From positions 1 through 29,639 of the IMG/VR virus record IMGVR_UViG_3300022198_003486: DNA of 29,639 bases; one strand, written 5' to 3'. The stretch comes from a virus. Below the pieces are notes generated by a model. It did no database searches. It was not told the DNA's origin and saw only the letters and a program-made list of their open reading frames with translations. The first letter of the stretch is position 1. Every line of letters starts with the position of its first letter. Shown here in pieces: positions 10,728-18,954 of the stretch. Position numbers and translations under genes: made by a program.

Positions 10728-13700
10728 ATGGTTTTTAGAAAGCTATTCCTTGGGAGCTTTGCACTAGCGTTATTTACGCTACCAACGTTTGCCCAAGAAA
10801 CAACTTCTTCCATCAGAGGTGTAGTTCTTACGCCAAATGGGTCAGAAGTTTCAGGAGCGTCTGTCTCCATAACCCACGAGCCTTCTGGCTCAGTTTCCTC
10901 TCAAACCACTAATGATGAAGGTGTATTTCTAGCACGAAATTTACGTGTTGGAGGCCCATACACCATTCATGTCACTAGCGGTACAGGGAGTGTTCATACT
11001 GACAATCTTTTTCTAGAACTCGGCGAAACTGAGAGACTTACTCTTGTTGTTCGCACAGAGGCAGCAGAAGAAGTAGTTGTAGTAGGACAAAAATTAGCAG
11101 GTACTGGTTTAACAACTGGACCTAAAAGCACACTTACTTCAGATCAGATCGGTAATATCGCATCTGTAAAACGTGATATTAAGGATGCTGTTGCAACCCA
11201 ACCATTTGTTAATGTTTATAGCATTAGCTTCAATGGTGATGATACAGAAAGTATTTCTATCGCAGGGCAAAATGCAAGATACAGCACTTTTAGTGTTGAC
11301 GGTATCGGACAGTCTGACGATTTTGGACTCGAATTTGGAGGATATCCAGGAGTTCGTTCACCAATTTCTTTAGATTCTGTTGAACAGATAACAGTAAGTG
11401 TCGTTGGCTTTGATGTTCGTGATTCAGGATCAACAGCAGGTAATATTAATGTTGTAACTAAGTCAGGAACTAATGAATTTGCAGGTAGTATTTATGGCTA
11501 CCAGATGGGTGATAGCTGGGTCGGAGATCAAATCGAAGATCAAAAAGTCACTATTGGCGAATTTGACGAAGAAACATTTGGTTTCACATTCGGTGGACCC
11601 ATCATTAAAGACAAATTATTCTTTTTTGTAAATCAGGATAAATTTGAAAAAATGGAACCAGGACTATGGGGAGCTGCAGGATCAGGAGCTCTCAGAGAAG
11701 TAGACGGAGTATCTTTAGCAGATGCAAACGAGATTATAAATATCGCGAATTCTGTTTATAACTACGACGCAGGATCTGCATCAGGCATGAACAACTCATT
11801 ACTTGATGAAGATTTACTTGTAAAAATAGACTGGAACGTAAATGACGATCACAGACTTACATACACTCACCAAACATCTGATAATAATGATGTAAGAGAG
11901 TATGGAGGTTCACAAACAACTTTAGCACTTACAAGTGGTAATTATATTAAAACAACTGAACTAGAAGCAAATAGCATGCAGTTATTTAGTGACTGGACAG
12001 ATAATCTTTCTACTACTTTAAGATATGGTGCAAGAACTGTAGACACAGCACAAGATAGTGTTGGTGGTGCAGATTTCATGAGAGCCGTAATTGAATTAGG
12101 AGAAGGCAATAGAGGCCCTCAAGTATTAATTGGTCCAGACGTATTTAGACACTTTAATACTCTTACTACTGATACTACAGAATTTTCATTTGAAATGTCT
12201 TATCTAGCAGGTAATCATGAATTAGTAGCTGGTGTGCATATGAATGAAGTTGATGTATTTAATGGATTTGTTGCATACTCAGATGCAGAACTTTTGTTTG
12301 CTTCTATAGAAGATTTTGCAAATAAAACTCCATATAAAATAGATTATAGAAATGCTCCAACTGGCGACCCCGCTGATGGTTCAGCAGCTTTCGCAATCGA
12401 AAGAACAAGTTTCTATATTCAAGATACTTGGGATGCTACTGACAGACTTACATTACAATTTGGTGTAAGAATGGAAGACTACTCAATGGATCAAGCTCCA
12501 AAATACAATCCATTAATTGAACAATATCATGGAATTAGAAATGATACAAGTCTTGATGGAAAAGATCTAGTATTACCAAGATTTGGTTTTACTTATGACT
12601 TTGGTGATTTTGGAATGATGAACGGCATTACCTTTAGAGGTGGCGCAGGCTACTTTACAGGTGGAAGACCAAATGTATGGATGGGAGGTACTTTCAGTAA
12701 TGATGGTATTGGTATTCAAAATGCAAACGTACCATTGAGCGCAGCTTTAGATTTTGACGGTTTCGATACTTCTGTATTTGATCCTTATATCTATCAAGTA
12801 GGTCAACCAGGGTTTAGACCAGGATATGCAGATGTCATGGATCCAAACTTTGAACTACCAAAAGAACTTAAAGTTTCTGTTGGAATGGATTGGGAAATGG
12901 GCGATGGCTATTTCTTTAGTGCAGACTACTTAGTAACAGATACAGTCAAAGACTTACATTTCAAACAACTTAGATTAGGCAACCCAGCATTTGGTGGAAT
13001 TGCAAACTGTGGTATTGAAGTAACCAACTTACCAATCGGTACAGGCCCAGACGGTAGAGCAATTTATGCTGACTACAGTCTTTGTGGCAAAGCAATGGAG
13101 AAATTCATTGATAACATGGGTTACGACATGCTACTTACAAATACTGACAAAGGTAACTCACAATTGTTTAGTATTGCAATGTCAAAAGCTTGGGAAAACT
13201 GGGATATCTATGCTAACTACACATGGCAAAATATTAACACTGTTGGAAATTTAACTTCTTCAAGAAATATTTCTAACTATAAGTATACAACTAAATATGC
13301 AGACTTCAATGAAGATGTATTACACAGATCAGTATATGAAAGAGAGCATACATTTAATTTTGTAGCAAATTACAAAACTTTTGTATTCGGCGAAGAAGCA
13401 CCAACTACTTTCTCCTTTATCGGAGCAGCAATTAGTGGTGAGCCTTTCTCTTATACACTTGGACAATATAAAGATGGCGCCCTTTGGGGATTAGACACAG
13501 AATCAGTTAGAGACGAAACTGCTGCATTCTATGTACCAAACGGTGATGTCATTATACCAAGCTGGTTTGCAGATGACTTTAATTCTTACATTGAAGCAAC
13601 TGGTTTAGATCAGTATGCAGGTGGATTTGCACCAATTAACGGTTTTGAAACTGATTGGAACTATAGACTTGATTTCAAACTTACTCAAGAGTTCCCAGGT

Positions 13701-13970
13701 TTCGGATTAACAGATAATGATAAATTTGTATTAACATTTGATGTTGAAAACTTACTTAACTTAATTGACAATGAATGGGGAAGACAGACCAAGGCTTCTT
13801 CCACAGCAAGAGCATTAGCTGAAGCAATTCCTGTCAACTTAGGCGATGGTAATTTTACATACGAATATAGACCAGCTTACGGTATGAATATCAACAGAGT
13901 TTATAACGAAAGCACAAACTATTATAGAAGTTTATATCGTATACAGTTAGGATTCAAATACGTATTCTAA
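10728..13970 (+). CDS. TonB-dependent outer-membrane receptor (Oar-like)
   Basis: A 1080-aa receptor with AAGGAG upstream of the ATG. Residues 1-22 are a signal peptide ending TLPTFA. Residues about 27-105 form a carboxypeptidase-regulatory-like beta domain (SIRGVVLTPNGSEVSGASV), typical of Oar-type receptors. A TonB-box-like EEVVVVG follows, then a plug domain (SISIAGQNARYSTFSVDGI; DVRDSGSTAGNINVVTKSGT) and a long beta barrel ending in aromatic YRIQLGFKYVF, the outer-membrane insertion signal. Such receptors import siderophores, vitamins, sugars or peptides using TonB energy; the ligand here is unknown. It is full length, intact and has its own promoter and terminator. A receptor of this size in a phage genome is unusual. 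Confidence 0.95.
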   Translation: MVFRKLFLGSFALALFTLPTFAQETTSSIRGVVLTPNGSEVSGASVSITHEPSGSVSSQTTNDEGVFLARNLRVGGPYTIHVTSGTGSVHTDNLFLELGETERLTLVVRTEAAEEVVVVGQKLAGTGLTTGPKSTLTSDQIGNIASVKRDIKDAVATQPFVNVYSISFNGDDTESISIAGQNARYSTFSVDGIGQSDDFGLEFGGYPGVRSPISLDSVEQITVSVVGFDVRDSGSTAGNINVVTKSGTNEFAGSIYGYQMGDSWVGDQIEDQKVTIGEFDEETFGFTFGGPIIKDKLFFFVNQDKFEKMEPGLWGAAGSGALREVDGVSLADANEIINIANSVYNYDAGSASGMNNSLLDEDLLVKIDWNVNDDHRLTYTHQTSDNNDVREYGGSQTTLALTSGNYIKTTELEANSMQLFSDWTDNLSTTLRYGARTVDTAQDSVGGADFMRAVIELGEGNRGPQVLIGPDVFRHFNTLTTDTTEFSFEMSYLAGNHELVAGVHMNEVDVFNGFVAYSDAELLFASIEDFANKTPYKIDYRNAPTGDPADGSAAFAIERTSFYIQDTWDATDRLTLQFGVRMEDYSMDQAPKYNPLIEQYHGIRNDTSLDGKDLVLPRFGFTYDFGDFGMMNGITFRGGAGYFTGGRPNVWMGGTFSNDGIGIQNANVPLSAALDFDGFDTSVFDPYIYQVGQPGFRPGYADVMDPNFELPKELKVSVGMDWEMGDGYFFSADYLVTDTVKDLHFKQLRLGNPAFGGIANCGIEVTNLPIGTGPDGRAIYADYSLCGKAMEKFIDNMGYDMLLTNTDKGNSQLFSIAMSKAWENWDIYANYTWQNINTVGNLTSSRNISNYKYTTKYADFNEDVLHRSVYEREHTFNFVANYKTFVFGEEAPTTFSFIGAAISGEPFSYTLGQYKDGALWGLDTESVRDETAAFYVPNGDVIIPSWFADDFNSYIEATGLDQYAGGFAPINGFETDWNYRLDFKLTQEFPGFGLTDNDKFVLTFDVENLLNLIDNEWGRQTKASSTARALAEAIPVNLGDGNFTYEYRPAYGMNINRVYNESTNYYRSLYRIQLGFKYVF

Positions 13971-13980
13971 CTCCTTTCTT

Positions 13981-14010
13981 AAGAGGGGGCTTCGGTCCCC
14001 TCTTTCTTTT
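13981..14010 (+). terminator. Rho-independent terminator of the receptor gene
   Basis: AAGAGGGG pairs with CCCCTCTT, the loop closing as a stable C-TTCG-G tetraloop, followed by a T-rich tail. It starts ten bases after the stop codon and isolates the receptor unit from the late operon. Confidence 0.95.
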
Positions 14011-14045
14011 TCTCCTCTTTTCCCTACCCCCACCAAAAATATATC

Positions 14046-14074
14046 TTGACTTTTAGCTCCCATTTTGTTATAAT
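14046..14074 (+). promoter_or_regulatory. Promoter of the terminase-curli-cyclase operon, leaderless start
   Basis: TTGACT (14046-14051, one mismatch), 17-bp spacer, TATAAT (14069-14074), then TCCACT and the ATG at 14081. Predicted +1 is the A of that ATG. No other promoter or terminator is evident until 20730. Confidence 0.85.
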
Positions 14075-14080
14075 TCCACT

Positions 14081-14548
14081 ATGGCGAAAAATCAAATATC
14101 TACACGAATCAGTCCAGAGGGACTTGAAATCGCTAATGCTTATCTAGAGCTTGGTAATGTTCCAGCAGTCTGTGCAAGGTTACGAATTGATGAAGCAAAA
14201 GCTTCAGAATATCTTGCTAAAAGAGAAGTCAAAGCATATGTTGACCAAGTTTATCTGGATACTGGATACAGAAACCGATTTAAACTAGCAGAGGTACTTG
14301 ATAATTTAATCGAACATAAACTAGAAGAAGCAGAAGAATCACAAGTTTATACAAATAAAGATTTAGCAGATCTTGTCCAAATGGCACATAAAATAAGAAT
14401 GGACGAAATTAAAGCACAAACAGAACTAGAAAAAGCTAAAGCAGCAAATATTAAAAACCAAACAAATATACAAGTCAACAATCAAGAAATGCCGTTTGGA
14501 CAAGGCAATTATGGGGAGCTTATGAAAAAGCTTCTTAAAGATAAATAG
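14081..14548 (+). CDS. Probable terminase small subunit
   Basis: A 155-aa protein with an N-terminal helical, helix-turn-helix-like region (LEIANAYLELGNVPAVCARL, RIDEAKASEYLAKREVKAYV), then DTGYRNRFKLAEVLDNLIE and a long charged helix (residues about 90-130). The VKAYVDQVYLDTGYRNR step is typical of small terminases, which recognise phage DNA at the packaging site and load the large subunit. It lies 10 kb from the large terminase, which is unusually far, so the call is probable. The message is predicted leaderless; no ribosome binding site is present. The gene end overlaps the next GTG. Confidence 0.7.
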   Translation: MAKNQISTRISPEGLEIANAYLELGNVPAVCARLRIDEAKASEYLAKREVKAYVDQVYLDTGYRNRFKLAEVLDNLIEHKLEEAEESQVYTNKDLADLVQMAHKIRMDEIKAQTELEKAKAANIKNQTNIQVNNQEMPFGQGNYGELMKKLLKDK

Positions 14549-14844
14549 TGGAAGAAGTATTTAATCTTATAGCAGAAGTTGGAGCTCCTATAGCTGGAGC
14601 CCTTGTTATGGGTTACTTCATCTTTCTAGTAATGAAGCAAAAGATGGAAGGTGTAGCAGGTTCAATTGGAACTTTAAAAATGTTTTGCACCTCTCTTACA
14701 ACTCGTGTCAAAACTATAAATAATGACATGATACGTTTAGACACAACTGTAAGTGCTGCTCTAGGACTTGTACCAGATTTAAACAGAATAGCTAGAGCAG
14801 AAAATTTTATAGAGTCTGGTACTCTTGATGTGAGAAGAGATTGA
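14548..14844 (+). CDS. One-helix membrane protein, holin-like, copy A
   Basis: A 98-aa protein: a membrane helix near the start (GAPIAGALVMGYFIFLVMKQ), then a coiled coil (TTRVKTINNDMIRLDTTV). The GTG start overlaps the terminase stop (TAGTG). It is paralogous to the gene at 15431-15700: both have G-x-P-I, GYF in the helix and a V-x-x-x-NDMIRL/NDLIRL motif. The helix-plus-coiled-coil layout resembles BhlA-type holins, but no lysin is seen near and the pair flanks IscU, so another membrane role is possible. Confidence 0.65.
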   Translation: MEEVFNLIAEVGAPIAGALVMGYFIFLVMKQKMEGVAGSIGTLKMFCTSLTTRVKTINNDMIRLDTTVSAALGLVPDLNRIARAENFIESGTLDVRRD

Positions 14845-14845
14845 T

Positions 14846-15043
14846 ATGGAATTATTAGTATTAATAGGATTATTATTCTTATGTACCAATACTACTGAGG
14901 AAGCCGAAATTCAACCAGTAGAGGTTGTTGAAGAAGTCACAGAAAAAGTGGAAGTTCCCCTATCAGAAAAAGCAGTAAATGTAACAGAAGTGATGGGGTT
15001 AGCCGAAGCTTTTAAAGCATTAAAAGAATTACCAAAAAATTAA
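14846..15043 (+). CDS. Small secreted or membrane-anchored acidic protein, 65 aa
   Basis: Hydrophobic N-terminus ELLVLIGLLFLC, then an acidic, valine- and glutamate-rich tail (EEAEIQPVEVVEEVTEKVEV). C13 could be a lipidation site, but the box before it (LFLC) is not canonical. Starts one base after the previous stop. No family recognised. Confidence 0.6.
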   Translation: MELLVLIGLLFLCTNTTEEAEIQPVEVVEEVTEKVEVPLSEKAVNVTEVMGLAEAFKALKELPKN

Positions 15044-15045
15044 TA

Positions 15046-15438
15046 ATGGCATATAGCAAAGAAGTAGTAGAAAGATTTGAAGGAGTTTTAAACAGTCCTC
15101 AACAATTTTCAGTAGGAAGATTTGATCCTAAAGATCCAAATGTAGCGACTGGAATGGTTGGTGCACCCGCTTGTGGTGATGTAATGAAACTACAACTTAA
15201 AATTGAAAATGACCTCATAACTGATGTAAAATTTAAAACATACGGTTGTGGTAGTGCTATTGCTTCTAGCAGTCTTTTTGTAGAAATGTTAAAAGGTAGA
15301 ACTATAGAAGAAGCAAAAGAAATTAAAGACAAGGATATTGCAAAAGCATTAAACCTGCCAACAATTAAACTACACTGTTCTGTGCTAGCGGAAGACTCTA
15401 TTCGACGAGCAATTCAAGATTGGGAAAGCCGTGGATAA
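15046..15438 (+). CDS. iscU: IscU-type iron-sulfur cluster scaffold
   Basis: A 130-aa protein that matches bacterial IscU along its length: start MAYSKEVV, GMVGAPACGDVMKLQ (C43 and D45), KTYGCGSAIASSS (C68) and KLHCSVLAED (H110, C111). All three cluster cysteines, the aspartate and the histidine are present, so it should be a working scaffold for assembling 2Fe-2S clusters with the host IscS; the LPTIK segment, close to the LPPVK that HscA binds, is also kept. A few extra residues near position 12-22 separate it from cellular IscU. No other isc genes are near. It lies between two related membrane proteins in an operon of packaging and surface genes. Confidence 0.95.
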   Translation: MAYSKEVVERFEGVLNSPQQFSVGRFDPKDPNVATGMVGAPACGDVMKLQLKIENDLITDVKFKTYGCGSAIASSSLFVEMLKGRTIEEAKEIKDKDIAKALNLPTIKLHCSVLAEDSIRRAIQDWESRG

Positions 15439-15700
15439 TATAGCACAATTAATACAAGACTTTGGATTTCCAATCATAGCAATGGTTGGACTCGGGTATT
15501 TTGTTTACTATATGTGGACAAACCTAAATGACGTGGTAGAACCCGCAGTTGAAGAAATGCACTTTGCACTTATTAAATTAATTGATCAAGTTCGTATGTT
15601 AGATAACGACCTGATTAGGCTGCAACAAAAAGTAGATACTATATTGCAGATGAAAGAAAATGAAAAAAAGTCTCCTAATCTTACTAAGCTTGACGATTAA
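15431..15700 (+). CDS. One-helix membrane protein, holin-like, copy B
   Basis: An 89-aa protein with membrane helix GFPIIAMVGLGYFVYYMW and coiled coil LIDQVRMLDNDLIRLQQKVD. GTG start, eight bases inside the end of iscU. It is a diverged duplicate of the gene at 14548-14844 (shared GYF and ND-x-IRL motifs). Same options as its partner: holin-like pore, or a membrane factor related to the secretion genes that follow. Confidence 0.65.
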   Translation: MDNIAQLIQDFGFPIIAMVGLGYFVYYMWTNLNDVVEPAVEEMHFALIKLIDQVRMLDNDLIRLQQKVDTILQMKENEKKSPNLTKLDD

Positions 15701-16109
15701 TGCTGATGAGATGGTACATAAATTCAAAAGTCCTTCCTTCAATGGTATGGGCACTTCGGCCCATTATCTCACTATAGAAAACCAAGAATCTACACGCCAG
15801 CAAAAACTAAAAGACGATTTACAAACAGCGATTGATGAAGCAAAAAGAGAGGCAGAAAATTCAACTCTTGCACGCTTTCTCAAAAATTTTGAAAGCAGAG
15901 TCTATTCACAACTTTCTAGAGATCTTGTAGATCAACTATTTGGAAGTGATGGGCAAGGACTTGAAGCGTATGGCACAGTTGTCATCGAAGGAAATACTAT
16001 AGAGTATACTTCCGATGGAGTTACCATTACTCTCAAGATAACAGATTCAGATGGCAATATTACAGAAATCACAATTCCTATCGGTTCCTTTGGCGACTTT
16101 ATGCCTTAG
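15660..16109 (+). CDS. csgF: CsgF-like curli assembly protein
   Basis: A 149-aa protein with a signal peptide (KKSLLILLSLTINA), then the CsgF mark: VHKFKSPSFNGMG, equivalent to the F-x-F-x-N-P-x-F-G-G start of E. coli CsgF that plugs into the CsgG pore. The C-terminal half ends in strands (TIEYTSDGVTITLKITDSDG, ITEITIPIG) as in CsgF. In bacteria CsgF links the CsgG channel to the growing curli fibre at the cell surface. It overlaps the previous gene by 41 bases and csgG by 59, so production of the two is tightly coupled. Confidence 0.85.
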   Translation: MKKSLLILLSLTINADEMVHKFKSPSFNGMGTSAHYLTIENQESTRQQKLKDDLQTAIDEAKREAENSTLARFLKNFESRVYSQLSRDLVDQLFGSDGQGLEAYGTVVIEGNTIEYTSDGVTITLKITDSDGNITEITIPIGSFGDFMP

Positions 16110-16914
16110 CGGATGCTTTGGGGGTTATGATGTTGTCAACTTTATGGGGAACAATACAGGCTACTTTACAAAAATGGAAGCAGCTGAGATTAGACAGATC
16201 ACTCATGAAGGTCTTTGGAATCTTACTCGTGAGTCTAGTGATGTCCCAACTGTTGCTGTATATAGCTTCAGTGACCTCACAGGACAACGTAAAAGTAATT
16301 CACAGTTCGCGTTGTTCAGCACTGCAGTCACCATGTCACCTGATGCCTTACTCGTCAGAGCATTAAAGCATGCAGGTAAAGGAAAGTTTTTTCGAGTTGT
16401 AGAAAGAGTTGGGTTAGATCATCTTACAAAAGAGAGACAACTTATTCGGTCAACAAGAGAATCATTAAGAGAAGCAGCAGATATGCTTCCATTATTGTTT
16501 GCTGGACTTATTATTGAAGGAGGTGTTATAGGATATGATACCAATCTCAAGTCTGGAGGAACAGGGGCAAGATATTTAGGTATTGGAGCAACAAAACAAT
16601 ATCGAGAAGATACAGTTACAGTATCTTTAAGAACAGTCAGTGTATCGACTGGAGAAGTACTCATGGAAGTACTTATTACAAAAACAATTTTATCCGTAGC
16701 AGTAAATCAAGATATATTTAGATTTATTGAAATGGGAACCGAACTGGTGGAAGTTGAAAATGGAGTGACAAAGAACGAAAGCGTTACTATCGCACTTCAG
16801 AAAGCAATTGAAACAGGGGTGTATCAAACTATTCTAGAAGGGAATAAGAGAGGCTATTGGAAAATAGCCAGCTTGGGAGACGAGCAAAATGAAATTAGTG
16901 GGGATAAATCTTAG
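16051..16914 (+). CDS. csgG: CsgG outer-membrane secretion channel
   Basis: A 287-aa lipoprotein. The signal peptide ends in lipobox LSGC (C22) and is encoded within the end of csgF. The mature part matches CsgG throughout: VYSFSDLTGQRKSNSQ, VVERVGLDHLTKERQLIRST, IIEGGVIGYDTNLKSGGTGA, RYLGIGATKQY, VSTGEVLMEV and TKTILS, and FRFI near the end. CsgG forms a ring-shaped pore in the outer membrane that exports curli subunits; the Y-S/T-N constriction region corresponds to GYDTNLKSG. Length is close to the E. coli protein. csgE, needed for efficient gating in E. coli, is not seen. Confidence 0.95.
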   Translation: MAILQKSQFLSVPLATLCLSGCFGGYDVVNFMGNNTGYFTKMEAAEIRQITHEGLWNLTRESSDVPTVAVYSFSDLTGQRKSNSQFALFSTAVTMSPDALLVRALKHAGKGKFFRVVERVGLDHLTKERQLIRSTRESLREAADMLPLLFAGLIIEGGVIGYDTNLKSGGTGARYLGIGATKQYREDTVTVSLRTVSVSTGEVLMEVLITKTILSVAVNQDIFRFIEMGTELVEVENGVTKNESVTIALQKAIETGVYQTILEGNKRGYWKIASLGDEQNEISGDKS

Positions 16915-17632
16915 TTTAATAGCTTTAGTAATTTTTACTATAGGTGCTTATGCAGCAGACAATGAAATTTATATTACACAGTCTGGAACAAACGCACAAA
17001 TAGAAATTGATCAAGTAGGAAGTGGAAACCAAGTAAAAGGAAACGAAGCAGCTGCAGGGCAAGATCCAATTAGTGCTTTTAGATTGATTGGAAATAGCCA
17101 AACAATTGATATAGATCAAATTGGCGGTGGAAACGATTTTATCGGTGACATCGTAGCAGATACAGTTGCAGGTAACTTCAGTTTTGATGGTGATAACAAT
17201 ATTTTTGATATTGATGTTGACGCAACTGGATCTTATGGTGGTGATAACCTAAATATAGATGTAGACGTAACTGGAAGTGGAAATGACATGACTGTTACAA
17301 TTGCTACATCTGCTTCAGCAACTGGTGTAGATTATGATGCAATTATAAGCGGAGATTATAATACGATTGTAAGTGCGATTGATCTTGATAATGCAATTTT
17401 CAATATTGATATCACTGGTGATTATAATACACTCAATTATGATGGAGATAACTACGCAGGACATGAGTTCTACTTAGATCACACTGGAGATTATGTAAAC
17501 TTTACAATTGATCAACAGTCAACTCTAGCACAAGACTATTTAAACATAAACAGTACTACAAGCGGAACAAGTGGAGCAAATGCGAATATTTGTATTTATC
17601 AAAATGATTCTGGCACTGTCACTTCATGCTAA
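16889..17632 (+). CDS. Curlin-like amyloid subunit (CsgA/CsgB-type)
   Basis: A 247-aa exported protein: signal peptide ending GAYA, then curlin repeats ITQSGTNAQIEIDQVGSGNQ and IDIDQIGGGND, with the Q-x-G-x-N pattern of CsgA and CsgB. Later repeats drift to TGDYNT and GSGND but keep a strand-turn rhythm, and the C-terminus carries two cysteines (ICIYQNDSGTVTSC). It is rich in D, N, G and T with almost no lysine. GGGAG precedes the ATG, which overlaps csgG. It is the likely substrate of the CsgG-CsgF channel. Whether it truly forms amyloid fibres cannot be seen from sequence. Confidence 0.85.
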   Translation: MKLVGINLSLIALVIFTIGAYAADNEIYITQSGTNAQIEIDQVGSGNQVKGNEAAAGQDPISAFRLIGNSQTIDIDQIGGGNDFIGDIVADTVAGNFSFDGDNNIFDIDVDATGSYGGDNLNIDVDVTGSGNDMTVTIATSASATGVDYDAIISGDYNTIVSAIDLDNAIFNIDITGDYNTLNYDGDNYAGHEFYLDHTGDYVNFTIDQQSTLAQDYLNINSTTSGTSGANANICIYQNDSGTVTSC

Positions 17633-18656
17633 TGGCATAGGAAGTGTTACAGAGTTAAATGGCAATCATGCCGAAATAAATAGAACGGGTGAGAAATTGC
17701 CCGTTTCTACTAATATAGGAGTAGAGAGTTATGATGACGTTCGAACTGCTAATACTCGCCTCGGTATTACTTTTAGTGACGATTCTGTTGTCCGTCTCAC
17801 TGAGCATAGTAAGCTTATACTTGATGAAGTGGTCTTTGACCCAAATCCATCAAAGTCAAAAATTGGTTTACAATTCGCTTCAGGAACTGCAAGATTTATC
17901 ACGGGAAAGATAGGTGCGATTAATAAGGAGAATATTTCTATATCCACTCCGACTGCTCAAATCGGTATTCGTGGGACTGATTTCACTGTTACTGTTGATG
18001 AGTTGGGGCGTAGTTTGGTTATTCTGCTTCCTGATCTCAATGGCATATCTAGTGGTGAAATCACGGTAGCAACGGCAGCAGGCACTACGGTCTTAAACAG
18101 ACCCTTTGAAAGTACAGTAGCAAGCATGTGGGAGAAAGCTCCCACTAACAGTGTAATACTAGACTTAACTTTGGATGCGATTGACAATATGCTAATTGTC
18201 AGTCCTCCAAAGGAAGAAGAGTTGATTGAAGAAGAAAGAACTCAACGAGCAGACTTCTTAGACTTCAACGACTTAGATGTAGACTTACTAAATGAAAACT
18301 TATTAGAAGAAGATTTCGAATTTACAGAATTAGACATAGATTTATTAGATGTTAATTTTTTAGAGGATTTACTCAACATTATCGAGGCACTAGATGAACT
18401 CGAAGAAGATAAAGCATTAGACAGTGATGGAACTGTCAATATTGTAGGAACAGAAATAGGGCAAGACAAAGATACACAAATAATAACGATTGTGGATGCT
18501 CAGACTATAAACTTGAGTCGACAGGTAAGTGACTTTTTAAAAGTTACATTAGACACTCAGAATGGGTATAACCTTACGCTTTCACAAGATGGTAAAGATT
18601 ACAATATTATTATTAATGGTGGTGGTTCCAACATCATTATTCGCCAGTCTGAGTGA
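17580..18656 (+). CDS. Exported FecR-domain protein with acidic linker and curlin-like tail
   Basis: A 358-aa protein from the ATG at 17580 (a GTG three codons earlier is possible). After a signal peptide (RIFVFIKMILALSLHANG) comes a FecR domain: IGSVTELNGNHAEINR, DDVRTANTRLGITFSDDSVV, then STPTAQIGIRGTDFTV, the hallmark end of the domain. Residues about 215-285 are a D/E/L-rich repetitive linker. The last 50 residues include LTLSQDGKDYNIIINGGG and SNIIIRQS, resembling the curlin Q-x-G-x-N pattern of the gene before it. FecR domains often occur beside membrane cyclases. It overlaps both neighbours. Confidence 0.85.
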   Translation: MRIFVFIKMILALSLHANGIGSVTELNGNHAEINRTGEKLPVSTNIGVESYDDVRTANTRLGITFSDDSVVRLTEHSKLILDEVVFDPNPSKSKIGLQFASGTARFITGKIGAINKENISISTPTAQIGIRGTDFTVTVDELGRSLVILLPDLNGISSGEITVATAAGTTVLNRPFESTVASMWEKAPTNSVILDLTLDAIDNMLIVSPPKEEELIEEERTQRADFLDFNDLDVDLLNENLLEEDFEFTELDIDLLDVNFLEDLLNIIEALDELEEDKALDSDGTVNIVGTEIGQDKDTQIITIVDAQTINLSRQVSDFLKVTLDTQNGYNLTLSQDGKDYNIIINGGGSNIIIRQSE

Positions 18657-18954
18657 TTGGACAAAAACAGAGCGAAACTTATTTTATGCTTATAATATAG
18701 GAAGTTGGATAGACTACGAGCAATCAAAAGACGCTCTTAAAAGTGGAAGATATATAGAAAGCAACCCACTATTTCCAGACTCTCCTCACCCAGACAGAAT
18801 ACTTGCACAAAAAATACTAGGATCATATATATTGTATAAATTTAATGATAGTAGAGACAATCGAAAATACGGACTTATTGCAGCAAATATAGTTCAATGG
18901 GGAGTAGTACTTAATCACGAAAGTATGGGCATAAACTTTAAAATATCATGGTAA
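18589..18954 (+). CDS. Exported or membrane protein of unknown function, 121 aa
   Basis: Signal peptide or membrane anchor (VKITILLLMVVVPTSLFA) followed by LSDWTKTERNLFYAYN, WIDYEQSKDALKSGRYIESN and a C-terminus ending INFKISW. A D-x-x-Q-S plus E-x-NPL pattern (ESNPLFPDSPHPD) recalls small membrane proteins of unknown function. The gene begins 68 bases inside the FecR gene and ends inside the cyclase gene start. An in-frame ATG at 18562 would add nine residues before the signal. Position between FecR and the cyclase suggests a partner of one of them. Confidence 0.7.
   Translation: MVKITILLLMVVVPTSLFASLSDWTKTERNLFYAYNIGSWIDYEQSKDALKSGRYIESNPLFPDSPHPDRILAQKILGSYILYKFNDSRDNRKYGLIAANIVQWGVVLNHESMGINFKISW

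Noticed and set aside
16099-18469. Minus-strand open frames opposite csgG, the FecR gene and the curlin-like gene
   Set aside because: They are antisense shadows of strongly supported genes, with repetitive low-complexity translations and no promoters.
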